Shown here one piece after another: positions 17,613 through 27,480 of a DNA stretch of 64,000 nucleotides; within the stretch, counting starts at the first letter, position 1; each line of letters opens with the position of its first letter. This stretch comes from Azolla caroliniana (Eukaryota > Polypodiophyta): NCBI GenBank assembly GCA_043228905.1, contig JBHGNT010000002.1, forward strand, positions 22,754,001-22,818,000, written 5' to 3'. A program made the translations under genes and the position numbers. Below the pieces are notes generated by a model. It searched no databases. It saw only the letters and a list, made by a program, of their open reading frames with translations, and was not told the DNA's origin.

Positions 17613-17907
17613 TGTCATGATATTGCAAGACTCAAACCCATGACCTTATACTACATGGGTCGAGCTCTCAACCATTAGACTATACATTGTAATACATAGA
17701 TATTATTTTCATTTATGTTTTATTATAGAAAATTGATGTATATTCCAGATTTCTCTGGAACATTCTAGAAACTTCAGGAGTATTCCTTAGAACACTATAA
17801 AAGGAGGCACAAGGCATTATTTCGAACCAAATTGGTTCAACGCCAGTCTTAAGCCTCCTAGCTACTGTACATTTTCTTCACATAATATATATCTTTTCCT
17901 ATCATCA

Positions 17908-17938
<31 letters not shown>

Positions 17939-18037
17939 TCACTCACTCTTTCCTTCTCTCGAGAGTTCTTCACCTCTCTTAGTACTAATACTTCTTTTAG
18001 TACTAATTCCTTCTCTGTCTTAGTACTGTTCCTAACA
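17613..18037 (+). repeat. 3' LTR of the chromovirus remnant
   Basis: The tract AAAGGGGGGATAG precedes TGTCATGATATT at 17613, and the LTR ends CCTAACA at 18037 (425 bp). It contains a TATA-like TATAAAAGG near 17797 and a CT microsatellite near 17907-17936. The following ATCAC lies inside an LTR fragment of the other family. Confidence 0.78.
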
Positions 18038-18458
18038 ATCACCCATGCGCGCAAGGGAGCAAGATGGAGATTCTACCGGAAGCACACGGGCGTTCCACGG
18101 AGCAGAATCAGCCTCTTGAGAACCTGCGCAAAAGAAAGCTATGGAGAACAACAGAGAAGAAGAACTCGGTCCCAGTCCGATAGCACTTCGTCCCCTCTCG
18201 CGCGCGATACCTTCTCTCCCCCGTCTCCCTCTCTTTTATAGCTCAAGGAGGGAGACCGTTTTCACCCGTTTACATCACATAAATTCTCTGTCCTTTCGGA
18301 CAGAGATACTCCTCGATTCTCCCTATAGAATATTGCTACCTAGGATTTGACTTTTGTGCCTACCTATCTACTATACAACAAGGGGCGTGCCCACGTGTAA
18401 GGGCCGGTTCACACGCGCTATACACAGTTTGCGTCTGGGGATGGTTTTCTTCACGACA
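18038..18458 (-). repeat. LTR fragment of the young gypsy family
   Basis: Similarity to the 804-bp LTR (the CCGGAAGCAC-CGGGCGTTCC block, the AGCTATGGAG block, the TTTTATAGC block) runs to the shared end TTCTTCACGACA at 18458, followed by ACGG. The left part of the LTR is missing because the chromovirus LTR abuts it. Confidence 0.75.
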
Positions 18459-18830
18459 ACGGTTTTGTGGACCTTTTACAATCCTCGAATGCATTGGTTC
18501 ATTAGTATATCATCTCGCTCTTCCTGATGGCTATGAAATCCATCCAGTTTTTCATGTAAGTCGTCTAAGAGAACTTCTTCGTTCTAGTGACAATACAATG
18601 ACAACTGAAACTCTGGTTACTTCTGAAGAATTAGCTTCTAAACTACATGTACCAGAAAGAATTCTTGATGTTAAAACAAAAAAATTGTGTTCTAAAATAA
18701 TCCGAGAATTTAAAATAAAATGGATGGATAACTTTTTCAAAGATGCCACATGGGAACGCGAAAATACTCTTAGAATTAACTTCCCTAACTTTCCATTGCA
18801 AGAGTGCAATGTTTTAAAGAGGGGGGAGTA
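18459..18830 (+). pseudogene. C-terminus of a second chromovirus (G-P-F module, chromodomain-like)
   Basis: The frame reads F-C-G-P-F-T-I-L...L-P-D-G-Y-E-I-H-P-V-F-H-V-S-R-L-R, the end of a gypsy integrase. It continues into R-I-L-D-V...I-K-W-M-D...A-T-W-E-R-E-N, a chromodomain-like tail. A purine tract, AAAGAGGGGGGAG, then leads into an LTR. Everything upstream is missing, cut by the LTR fragment at 18458. Confidence 0.7.
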
Positions 18831-19279
18831 TGTTACGGGCATGACCATATCCCATGGTAAGTTTATCATAGTATTCTATACACGTGGATAAAGTGTGAGG
18901 GTTAAACGAGAGTGTAAAGAAGGAAAGGATTACTTTTAATCCTTGGGATAGGGACGACCCATTAGGCCAAGTGTGAACTTGCTTGGGGGCCTTAAGTCTG
19001 GCTATAAATATGAGGCCTAGCTACCCTCATTTGACATGTTATCGACTACATCAAGATTCCGTCATTGTGGTGGGTCAACTCTTGTAGCGAGCGCGCCGGC
19101 ACCAGGTACGACTCGACGCCACGACGGTGGTATGGGACGCCGATCGAGGCTTGAGTCCGTCTCGATCTCTTCGCTTAGGGGTGATCAAGTGGATCAGTAC
19201 CCTTCTTTCTCTCTCTCCTTTCTTATTTTATATCTATTATATCCTTATCTCAAGCTTACATTAGTCGCTAGTTGTAACA
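18831..19279 (+). repeat. 3' LTR of the second chromovirus
   Basis: The LTR starts TGTTACGGGC and ends TTGTAACA, with 6-bp inverted ends TGTTAC/GTAACA (449 bp). A TATA-like CTATAAATA lies near 19002. Confidence 0.78.
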
Positions 19280-20800
19280 CGTCACCTTCAAAAAACCGCT
19301 TCATACCCATCCATATCTTTTTGGTAGAGTATCTCAAATCGTCTCGCCAACTTGAGATACTCCATTGCTCCCTCCTTTTCATCCTACAATATTTTTATTT
19401 TTATTTTTCCAAAAAAAAAACTCCTTCCATTAGTTATAAAATTTTATAGATGAGAGTATTATATACAAATCCTTGTAGGGACACTATAGTTCCATTGCAT
19501 GTGGATGCCACAAACTCAAGAAAGGGAGAGGATGACCATTGTTGGATAAAGGCCAGTCGTTGTCTTTCAACTCCATCGGAGCCGCCCTTGAGGCCATCAT
19601 ATTGGCTCTTTAGACTAGCTACAACTTCACTCCATCTTTCTTGCATTAACATTATTGGATGCGTGGTTTGGTTGGGTAAGACTCATCTACACCGTTGTTT
19701 CCATAGAATACAGATCTGAGTTATTGGGTTGACCAATTCCACCACAACTTGAGATTTGGCATTAATCGGAGTTGAGTGGATATTGCCAATGTTGGAAAAA
19801 AAAACCTCTTGTGCTTTTATCACAAAAGTCATCCCCTCCTCTTGATGCTCGTACCTGCAACTCAATTGGGGCCTGCCATGATAACCAACTTACATTTCCC
19901 CATTTGATTGTGCCCTGCACCTGGCATAATTGCAATAGGCGGCCAACCCCCCACCATATTCAATGGGTCTTTGGGCAGTCCCACAGAGCGTGTTGTATTG
20001 GTATGTTGCATTTGGGCAAAATACACAATTAGGCGAGCTAAGGTTCTCACGCTGCCACGCTCCAACTGGTAGTGCAATATTATTTCGATAACCTTCCTTA
20101 CCTATGGAAGAATTAAGTGCTTTGGGCCACCTTTTATTATTATAAACTCCTCCATGTTGTACGTCACCAAGACCGCATCCATCATCCGTGATGCCTTCAT
20201 CTACCACCCTACATTGTTCATGTCAGCTTCACTAAATTTGTTGTGAAGCGCGCATCACACATGCATAGACAAGCACTAGACCTCTATCCACAAGTGGCAA
20301 TGGAGGAAAGAAAAGATGGTTCAAAAGGATTATTTTTATAAACATAGGTCTTAAACCCACAAACTTTGAGATAGATCAAATCATCTCCACCAATGGACCA
20401 AACACAATCCTTACAAAAGCGCGCGCACTCAAAGAAACAGGACCAACAATCCTCGTTATTGTTGCATCAACAATCAACATCAGGCGTCAGATTCTCATTG
20501 GGAAGCAGGACCAACTTTTGAATAAGCAAAAAAGAAGAAGCAATCTAGCAGCTTTGGGTGGCTTTGTCAAGCACAGGCTTGGAGGACTATAGAGGCATCA
20601 CAGTTTTGTCGCTATTGGAACCGTAGAGCTCTCAAGCACTAGATCTTCAGAAATTCTCGATATTTGCATACATACTTTACAACCCATATACGACTACTAC
20701 TACTGATTATATTGCGATAAAACCTTAGGGGGGCCAAACATATATAGTTGGAATGAAACCAAGTGTTCCATATGTGTGGGATGAAGGACATTGAGTTGTT
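19280..20800 (-). other. Unassigned region with weak coding-like remnants
   Basis: After the last LTR comes T-rich sequence. Between about 19434 and 20210 several minus-strand frames give complex-looking peptides (one with C-V-F-C-P-N and W-Q-R-E-N), but no frame stays open and I recognise no family. It may be a decayed gene or transposon read on the minus strand. From 20210 to 20800 I see nothing definite. Confidence 0.3.
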
Positions 20801-20849
20801 TCTTGCATGCTGAGATTTGGGCGTCCGGACATTTCTGAGTGCAAGTGTG

Positions 20850-20891
20850 AAACGGATTTAGGGTTTCTGTTGACAGCAGCGATGGAGGTAG

Positions 20892-20923
<32 letters not shown>

Positions 20924-21371
20924 TTTATTTTTTCATGGATTAAAACCAGGATGGACAGACAGAGAAGACCAAGCAGGATCAAAGCTTTCGCACCTCTTGC
21001 CTCTGGAAATTGTGGTATTTTTTCCGATTTTGTTTTGTTTTGTTTTGTTTTGTATGGATGGTCTTATGGATTCTAATGCTTCTGAGCTTCCACCATTTCA
21101 ATGAGTTAGTTTACTTTTGTACGTTTGGAATTTATTCATCTGCTTCTGCTTCAAAGATGTAAGCACCCCCCCCTGCGGCTCTCTCTCGGCTTGTTTGAGC
21201 CGTAGGGCATGATATAAGCTTCCTCTAGGGTTTTGTTTTGATTGGGGAATGCTTGCACATGTTGTCATCTCCATCCTCAACGGCGTAAATTTGATTTTTG
21301 TTCGACCTTGATACTTTAGCATGATCTTTAGTAATATGGTGATGCATATCTAGTCTGTCCAAGCGGTGTCT

Positions 21372-21402
<31 letters not shown>

Positions 21403-21540
21403 GAATGCGTAATTAAGTCCTCCAAAATCCTGTCTTGTAGATTACTCAGATAAGATTCGCTCACATTTTGCCTACATTATATCTCTAGGTTAAATATCCT
21501 CAATAAGATCTAACCTGGTTATATATGTAAAATGTTCGAG
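20850..21540 (+). promoter_or_regulatory. Possible promoter region upstream of the snoRNA cluster
   Basis: Telo-box-like AGGGTTT motifs occur near 20860, 20890 and 21226, the type often seen upstream of plant snoRNA and ribosomal protein genes. The stretch also holds a TTA/TTTA array (20895-20933), a TTTTG array (about 21027-21053) and an AT array (21372-21398). No start site can be fixed. Confidence 0.3.
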
Positions 21541-21712
21541 GTTCTATATATATTGTCTGAAAAGGCTCCTTTGATAAGATTTACTCACATCTTAACGTCA
21601 AATATATCTTCTTGGTGCTCAATTTCGATTATGAAAGAGCCCTGAAACCTAATCTCAGGTATTTTTTCGCAATCCATACCTCTCCGTTCATTCTTTGAAC
21701 AACGCTGTTTTA

Positions 21713-21847
21713 ATCTGATGATGATACTTTGTGAAAGGCTTGTTTCTCAAAAACATTCGCAGTGGCCGCCTAAGAGCTTTCGCTTTTCTTTGTGAAAGAG
21801 CTTGAGAGCTAATGCTGCTTTCACACCCTTCCTTGGATATCTGAAGA
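21713..21847 (+). ncRNA. U14: U14 box C/D snoRNA, copy 1
   Basis: The C box ATGATGA is at 21718-21724 and the D box CTGA at 21841-21844. Between them is the ACATTCGCAGTGGCCGCC block and, before the D box, CCTTCCTTGGATATCTGA. These two blocks are the U14 hallmarks: one pairs with 18S rRNA for processing and the other guides 2'-O-methylation. Most eukaryotic U14 genes have GGATGT where this has GGATAT. It is the first of three copies in 400-bp units. Confidence 0.88.
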
Positions 21848-22112
21848 TCCTCCATCAATTTGCCTGATATTTCGTTTCTTCATCTGCCTTAGTTTATACC
21901 TCTATAAGTAATAGTGGAAGTGGAGACGTAGTTTTTCTAGGTCCTATAAATTCTGTCTGAAAAGGCTCCTTTGATAATATTTACTCACATTTTAACACCA
22001 AATACATCTTCTTGGCGCTCAATTTCGATTATGAAAGAGCCCTGAAACCTAATCTCAGGTATTTTTTCGCAATCCATACCTCTCCGTTCATTCTTTGAAT
22101 AACGCTGCTTTA

Positions 22113-22247
22113 ATCTGATGATGATACTTTGTGAAAGGCTTGTTTCTCAAAAACATTCGCAGTGGCCGCCTAAGAGCTTTCGCTTTTCTTTGTGAAAGAG
22201 CTTGAGAGCTAATGCTGCTTTCACACCCTTCCTTGGATATCTGAAGA
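22113..22247 (+). ncRNA. U14: U14 box C/D snoRNA, copy 2
   Basis: C box at 22118-22124, D box at 22241-22244, and the same guide and processing blocks as copy 1. The RNA region appears identical to copy 1. It sits in the second 400-bp unit. Confidence 0.88.
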
Positions 22248-22512
22248 TCGTCCTTTAATTTCCCTGATATTTCGTTTCTTCATCTGCCTTAGTTTATACC
22301 TCTATAAGTAATAGTGGTAATGGAGATGTAATTGTCGTATGTCCTATAAATCCTGTCTGAAAAGGCTCCTTTGATAAGATTTACTCACATCTTAACGTCA
22401 AATATATCTTCTTGGTGCTCAATTTCGATTATGAAAGAGCCCTGAAACCTAATCTCAGGTATTTTTTCGCAATTCATACCTCTCCGTTCATTCTTTGAAC
22501 AACGCTGTTTTA

Positions 22513-22647
22513 ATCTGATGATGATACTTTGTGAAAGGCTTGTTTCTCAAAAACATTCGCAGTGGCCGCCTAAGAGCTTTCGCTTTTCTTTGTGAAAGAG
22601 CTTGAGAGCTAATGCTGCTTTCACACCCTTCCTTGGATATCTGAAGA
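22513..22647 (+). ncRNA. U14: U14 box C/D snoRNA, copy 3
   Basis: C box at 22518-22524, D box at 22641-22644, in the third 400-bp unit. The RNA region appears identical to copies 1 and 2. Confidence 0.88.
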
Positions 22648-22969
22648 TCCTCCATCAATTTGCCTGATATTTCGTTTCTTCGTCTGCATTAATTGAGTGG
22701 AGACACGTTGTCGTAGTATAATGTCTTCTATATAAAGCCTGATCGTTGCATGTTTTCGGAAAGACAAATTAAATGCTGAAGCGTAGATGGAAAATTAATA
22801 CCAAGCTAACACAATTCATCGGTGTTCAGCTTTTGCTTATCAATTCTTATTGATCTGACTCGGCGAAAAGAGGAAATTGCGAAAGTGCCAGAAAATTGTT
22901 CTAATGAAAAGGTGTTCGTAGGATATCATAGATATGTTCTATTGTTAATATTGAAATAATGACTTATAT

Positions 22970-23102
22970 CCTAATGATGATGCCTTGTGAGGCTTGTTTC
23001 TCAAAAACATTTGGAGTGGCTGCCCAAGAGCTTTCGCTAATCTTTCTATGAATAAGCTTAGAGAACTAATGCTACTCACACACTTCCTTGGATACCTGAA
23101 GA
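22970..23102 (+). ncRNA. U14: U14-like snoRNA, copy 4, diverged guide
   Basis: C box ATGATGA at 22974-22980 and D box CTGA at 23096-23099. The first rRNA-pairing block reads ACATTTGGAGTGGCTGCC instead of ACATTCGCAGTGGCCGCC, and the block before the D box is CTTCCTTGGATACCTGA. It lies outside the 400-bp array and may be an old or non-functional copy. Confidence 0.68.
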
Positions 23103-23210
23103 TCTGGCCATGATTTTCTGCATTCGGTGATGCTTCTATAGCTTATTGTTGTAACAATTTTCTTGATGCAAGGTATTCTTGCGAAAATAATTTGTTGTAT
23201 GGTAGATATA

Positions 23211-23342
23211 ACGTGATGATGATATTTGTGAAAGGCTTGTTTCTCAAAAACAGTCGCAGTGGCCGCCTAAGAGATTTCGCTCTCTTCTTAAGATGGCTTG
23301 AGAGCTAATGCTGCTTATACACCTTCCTTGGAAATCTGAAGC
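23211..23342 (+). ncRNA. U14: U14 snoRNA, copy 5
   Basis: C box ATGATGA at 23216-23222 and D box CTGA at 23336-23339. The block CAGTCGCAGTGGCCGCC keeps the core TCGCAGT, and CCTTCCTTGGAAATCTGA precedes the end. It is diverged from copies 1-3 but keeps the key elements better than copy 4. Confidence 0.75.
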
Positions 23343-23802
23343 TTCGCAATGGTGAACGTGGTTCACTTCTTGAAGATTGCATTTTAATGTCAAGTTGTGA
23401 TTCTAAATAGGAGTGTCGTATGGTTTCTTTTGTTGCTGTGGATTTAATGCAACAATGACAATGCACAAATCTGGTTAATCGAGAAGCGTTCAGTTTTTTT
23501 CACTGATTCTAAATAGAATTCTCAGATAGTTTCTTCTATAGCTGTTTATCTTATCCTGCAATGACAATCTGAAGCTTTGCAATGGTGAACGTGGTTCACT
23601 TCTTGAGGATTGCATTTTAATGTCTATTTGTGATTCTAAAGAGGAATGTCATATGGTTTCTTATGTTGCTGTGGATATAATGCAACAATGACAATGCACA
23701 AATCTGGTTAATCAAGAAACATTCAGTTTCTTTACTGATTCTAAATAGAATTCTCAGATAGTTTCTTCTATAGCTGTTTATTTAATCCTGCAATGACAAA
23801 AT
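23335..23802 (+). repeat. Tandem 234-bp repeat, each with two related half-units
   Basis: The block starting TCTGAAGCTT-GCAATGGTG occurs at 23335 and 23569. Each unit contains two related half-units (TGATTCTAAATAG...AATGACAA). Diverged material continues to about 23990 with repeated CTGTATTACAATT-CCAACAGAGT. The half-units end in ACA-containing motifs, so an H/ACA snoRNA origin is possible, but I cannot show a hairpin-hinge-hairpin fold. Confidence 0.75.
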
Positions 23803-25208
23803 GTACAAATGTGGTTACTCCAAAAGCATTCAGTTGTTTTCACTGTCTGTATTACAATTGCCAACAGAGTTTTTTTTAAGATGCGACTGTCTGTATTACA
23901 ATTACCAACAGAGTCTGGTAACTCCGTTAAACTTTCAGTGGATTTTATTGCTTGTATTACAAGTGCAGTCCGAAGTTTTTCTGCATGTTAATGTGCAAGC
24001 ATAACAGTGTCCAATGTTTTATTGAGTTTGTATAGGAACAAAACACAATTTATGCAGATAAAACTCAAATTCACATCCCAGAAAAATTTCAAAACAAATG
24101 ATGAGTCCAAAAGAACCATACCACGTTTACAAAATAGACAGTTATGCAGGAACACTGAAACAATGCATTTTTATCTCTTTGTTGACTGGTGATTGTTGTA
24201 GAGGAGATGAGATGAATTAAGTAGGGAAATGATAGATGAATTAAGTGGTAATATTTTGCATCTGGTGGAGTAGCCTGGTTAATTTCGGGAAGGTAGACAA
24301 CATCTGTAACTTTTGATATAATTGGATTGCAATATTTATTGGATTTGCCAATAGTGAATTGATTTGGATGGTTATGGTTAATCTGGACTTTAGAGTTTTG
24401 CAATGTTGCTAGGAAATCTCTGTCAAGATGGGAGGCACGATGGCTAAAATGATAATTCAGTGTTCATGTCTCAAGTAGAATGAAGATTATCTTCAATCAA
24501 TCTGGGTTTTATGGAATGATAGCCATGGTTCCATCGAGATATGAAGAGCGTCTTCACTTTTGCTCCCCAAGGTGGGCTGAGGAAGTATGTTGTAAAGTTA
24601 AGAAGAGGGCTCAATGTTAGAGAAGGTTAAGATATCATATTGGCATTGATAGAGAAGAGGACTCAATGTTGTTAAGAAGGTTAAGATATCATATTCACAA
24701 GTATGATTTGAGATTGGTGTTTAGGTTAGAGAACAACATGCATTATTGATAGTAAACCGATAGAGAACCTAACACGTAATGTGGCATTGTAAACATTTGA
24801 AGTAGGAAATGTTTCTTTGTCAATGTTTAAGCGTCTTGCACTCTTCTTTTGATCATTTATTTAATCATAAGGTAATAGCCTACTTTTTGAAGTGATGGTG
24901 TGGTAATAATACCATGTATGACAAATGTAGTGATAACATTTCAATTCCCCTAGTGCTAACTAATGTACTTTCTTTGGTCATCTTTCAACAATGGGAGGAG
25001 TGTTTGGATATAGTAATTGGTCTTTTCCAGTTGGACTTCAATTAAGGGATTAGGGCGGAGTTGGAAACCTTGACAAATTACATGCTTCTAAGTTTTGCTC
25101 ATGTCTTTGTTTGAACCCCTCCTACGACTTGAGCTATCTAGAAGCAAATTTTGCTAATCTTTTTGTTACTTGCCTAGCCAACCAACCAATGTTTCATTTG
25201 CCCACTCC
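23803..25208. other. Non-coding, no recognisable feature
   Basis: Apart from the tail of the tandem repeats up to about 23990, this 1.4-kb stretch is AT-rich and has no convincing exon, RNA or transposon end. A short direct repeat (AAGGTTAAGATATCATATT) occurs near 24625 and 24680. Confidence 0.5.
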
Positions 25209-25807
25209 TAGCAATGTGCCTGGTTTGGTTTTGGTTCGGTTCGGTTTATTGGCCTTGAAACCAAACCAAACCATTATTTATAATAAAAACCAAATCAAAC
25301 CGGTTTATCATAAATCAAAACCAAACCAAATCATTTTTTTGTGTTATTGATTATCATACATATTATGAATCTATTTGAGAAAATCATCATAAATTTGGTC
25401 AATACTTATCGTGAATTTAGTTATGACAGTTATTATAAATTTGGTCATCATACCTATTATAAATTTAATCTAATCATTATACATATTATAATTTTGGTCA
25501 TCATACTTATCATAAATTTGATAATCATACATCAAAAGGACACTCTACTTATAATGTATATAAAATTTAATAAGTTAGAGCCTAGAGGATTAAAGTTTAA
25601 AGTTTAAAGTTGGCCTAAAGGTGAAAATTTAAGAATATTTTTTAACCTATAAACATTTAAACCAAAACTGTTAAACCATGAAATTCAAAACTAAACCAGA
25701 TCATAACATTTGAAACCAAACCAAACGGTTTATGTATTTTTGAACCAATAAACCATTAAGCCACGATTTAACGGTTCGGGTTTGAGCCGAAACCAGGGCC
25801 ATTGCTA
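25209..25807. mobile_element. hAT-like MITE with AACCG/AAACC subterminal repeats
   Basis: The ends TAGCAATGTGCCTGGTTT (left) and, on the other strand, TAGCAATGGCCCTGGTTT (right) form an inverted repeat. Next to each end are runs of GGTTCGGTT or AACCAAACC, and the middle is AT-rich with tandem ATCATA-type sequence. A related copy is at about 51655-52057. There is no coding capacity, and I could not find a clean 8-bp target duplication. Confidence 0.6.
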
Positions 25808-27480
25808 CCTATTAGTTTGATTTATACTGAATGGACGACAAACAAAAAAGATAAAGGGAATTTGAGATTGCAAGTTGCTACTCGTTGGCATGAAGTCGGA
25901 ATTACTAGTAATCGTTGGTCAGCCATGTGGCTGTGAATCGAAACCATGCATTGAATTGACCTTGTCAATCAATTATGTTAATTGGTCAGCCATGTGGCTT
26001 CATTGCACCTCTAAGTAGTCAAATTGGCACCAATCTTGGTGTAGTCAAGTGGATGATGGCTTGCATGACTTGACCTTAAGTGGAAGTCTCCATGTACAAT
26101 GAGAATGTACGTGGCTTCATCATAAACAATCCATGCCTTGTTACACAACTTGCCTAGATTGTACTCGAGAAACCCAAAACACAAAGTACCTTGAACAACC
26201 TACCTTGACAACCCGAAGACAACACAATACCATTAAACATTGACATGCAAAGAATGCAAAACTTGTATTTGAATGTCATTTGTTTTCCATATGCAACTCT
26301 TTTCTTGAAATTACATAAAGAAATTCTCACGTGATAATGAGAAATTTCGTACATGGATAGTCAATCCTATTATCAAGGCATCATATTTTTAAGGTGTTGT
26401 GATTTAAGCATCATGCATAAAAGGTTGGGTAAACACATGTTGACATAGATTAATGCTATATTCAAACACCAATTAACCACAATTACAATTTAGGGTGTGA
26501 TATAAGGTTAATTTGATATAATGTTGGTTCGTTTGATCCTAAGCAATTAGATACATGAACAATGTAGTGGTTCCCTTCTATACAATTTGTTATTAACCCA
26601 TACCTTCGAAACACATCAAGCATCGTCCATGACTGTGATTCCCTCACTAGGCCTCTTATGATTTGGTAGCAGATAGACACATTGGTAATGAGATGATGGA
26701 TAGAAAAATATACATATGTACGTGACGTGTCTATTTGCACCAAAATCATAAATGAGCCTAGTGAGGGAATCGTGGCCGCGGATGGTGTAGGTTGCTCAAG
26801 TGAGGGCGTGTGCGATCTACACCATCCAATGTGGATAAAAAAAACACGCCAAATAAAAAAGCTCTTAGTAATCGCCCAACTTTGACACCCTTAGTCAACC
26901 AACTACTTGTGAATTACCCAACTATCATCAGCTCAATCGCCCAACCAAGTGTGGTCACTTGGCCAAATGTGGTCGTCTAAATGGTACTCAACGTTGTATA
27001 AAACCTTGGAATTTGTGGAGGGAAAACAAAACCAACCAACCAACCATCAACATGCTTTTGGAGCATCTTCATTGTCACTTGCTTACTTCACATGTTTGCA
27101 TGTGCTTGCAGAAAAAAACAATTTTGGTGCTAACTTTTGTAAGGTTTAGGTTTTATGGTTGCAATATCCATTTAGCTTTGATCGTCTAAAATATTTGAAT
27201 TAAGTATTGCACTACATAAAATGGAAATGAAGAAACTTGAAATCAAGGAACTGTCATTAGCCAACAATAATTAGCAAACAAATAACTTGAAAACCTTTCT
27301 CTTTAGTGGAGGCCCTCCTTTGGACAAAGATTATACGAACATAGATAGGATGGATGCCAAACAATAGATTAACACACACTCAATGTATAAGTTGTTACAA
27401 CCATCTTCGTAGTTTCAAGAATATGTATGTATGAGGTGTTCCACTAAAATTTATTTATTATTATTGTTTTTGCTTGATTT
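25808..27480. other. Non-coding stretch with a 16-bp inverted repeat
   Basis: I find no gene. GATTCCCTCACTAGGC at 26637-26652 is the exact inverse of 26756-26771, with 103 bp between the arms and weaker similarity beyond them, which suggests a small foldback element. CGCCCAAC motifs appear at about 26873 and 26938, like those at 29720-29825. Confidence 0.45.

Larger units (their letters stand above)
21541..22722 (+). repeat. Three 400-bp tandem units each carrying a U14 copy
   Basis: Units start near 21541, 21941 and 22341, and equivalent U14 bases are exactly 400 apart. The units are nearly identical over both the snoRNA and its spacer, which indicates recent tandem amplification or gene conversion. 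The third unit loses similarity at about 22700. Confidence 0.92.

Noticed and set aside
19434-20210. Minus-strand gene candidate
   Set aside because: Several short complex peptides are present but no consistent frame, splice sites or recognised domain. It is listed only as an unassigned region.
21541-22722. 400-bp tandem units as a satellite array or CRISPR-like repeat
   Set aside because: Each unit holds a complete box C/D U14-like RNA, the unit is too long for CRISPR, and the context is plant nuclear.
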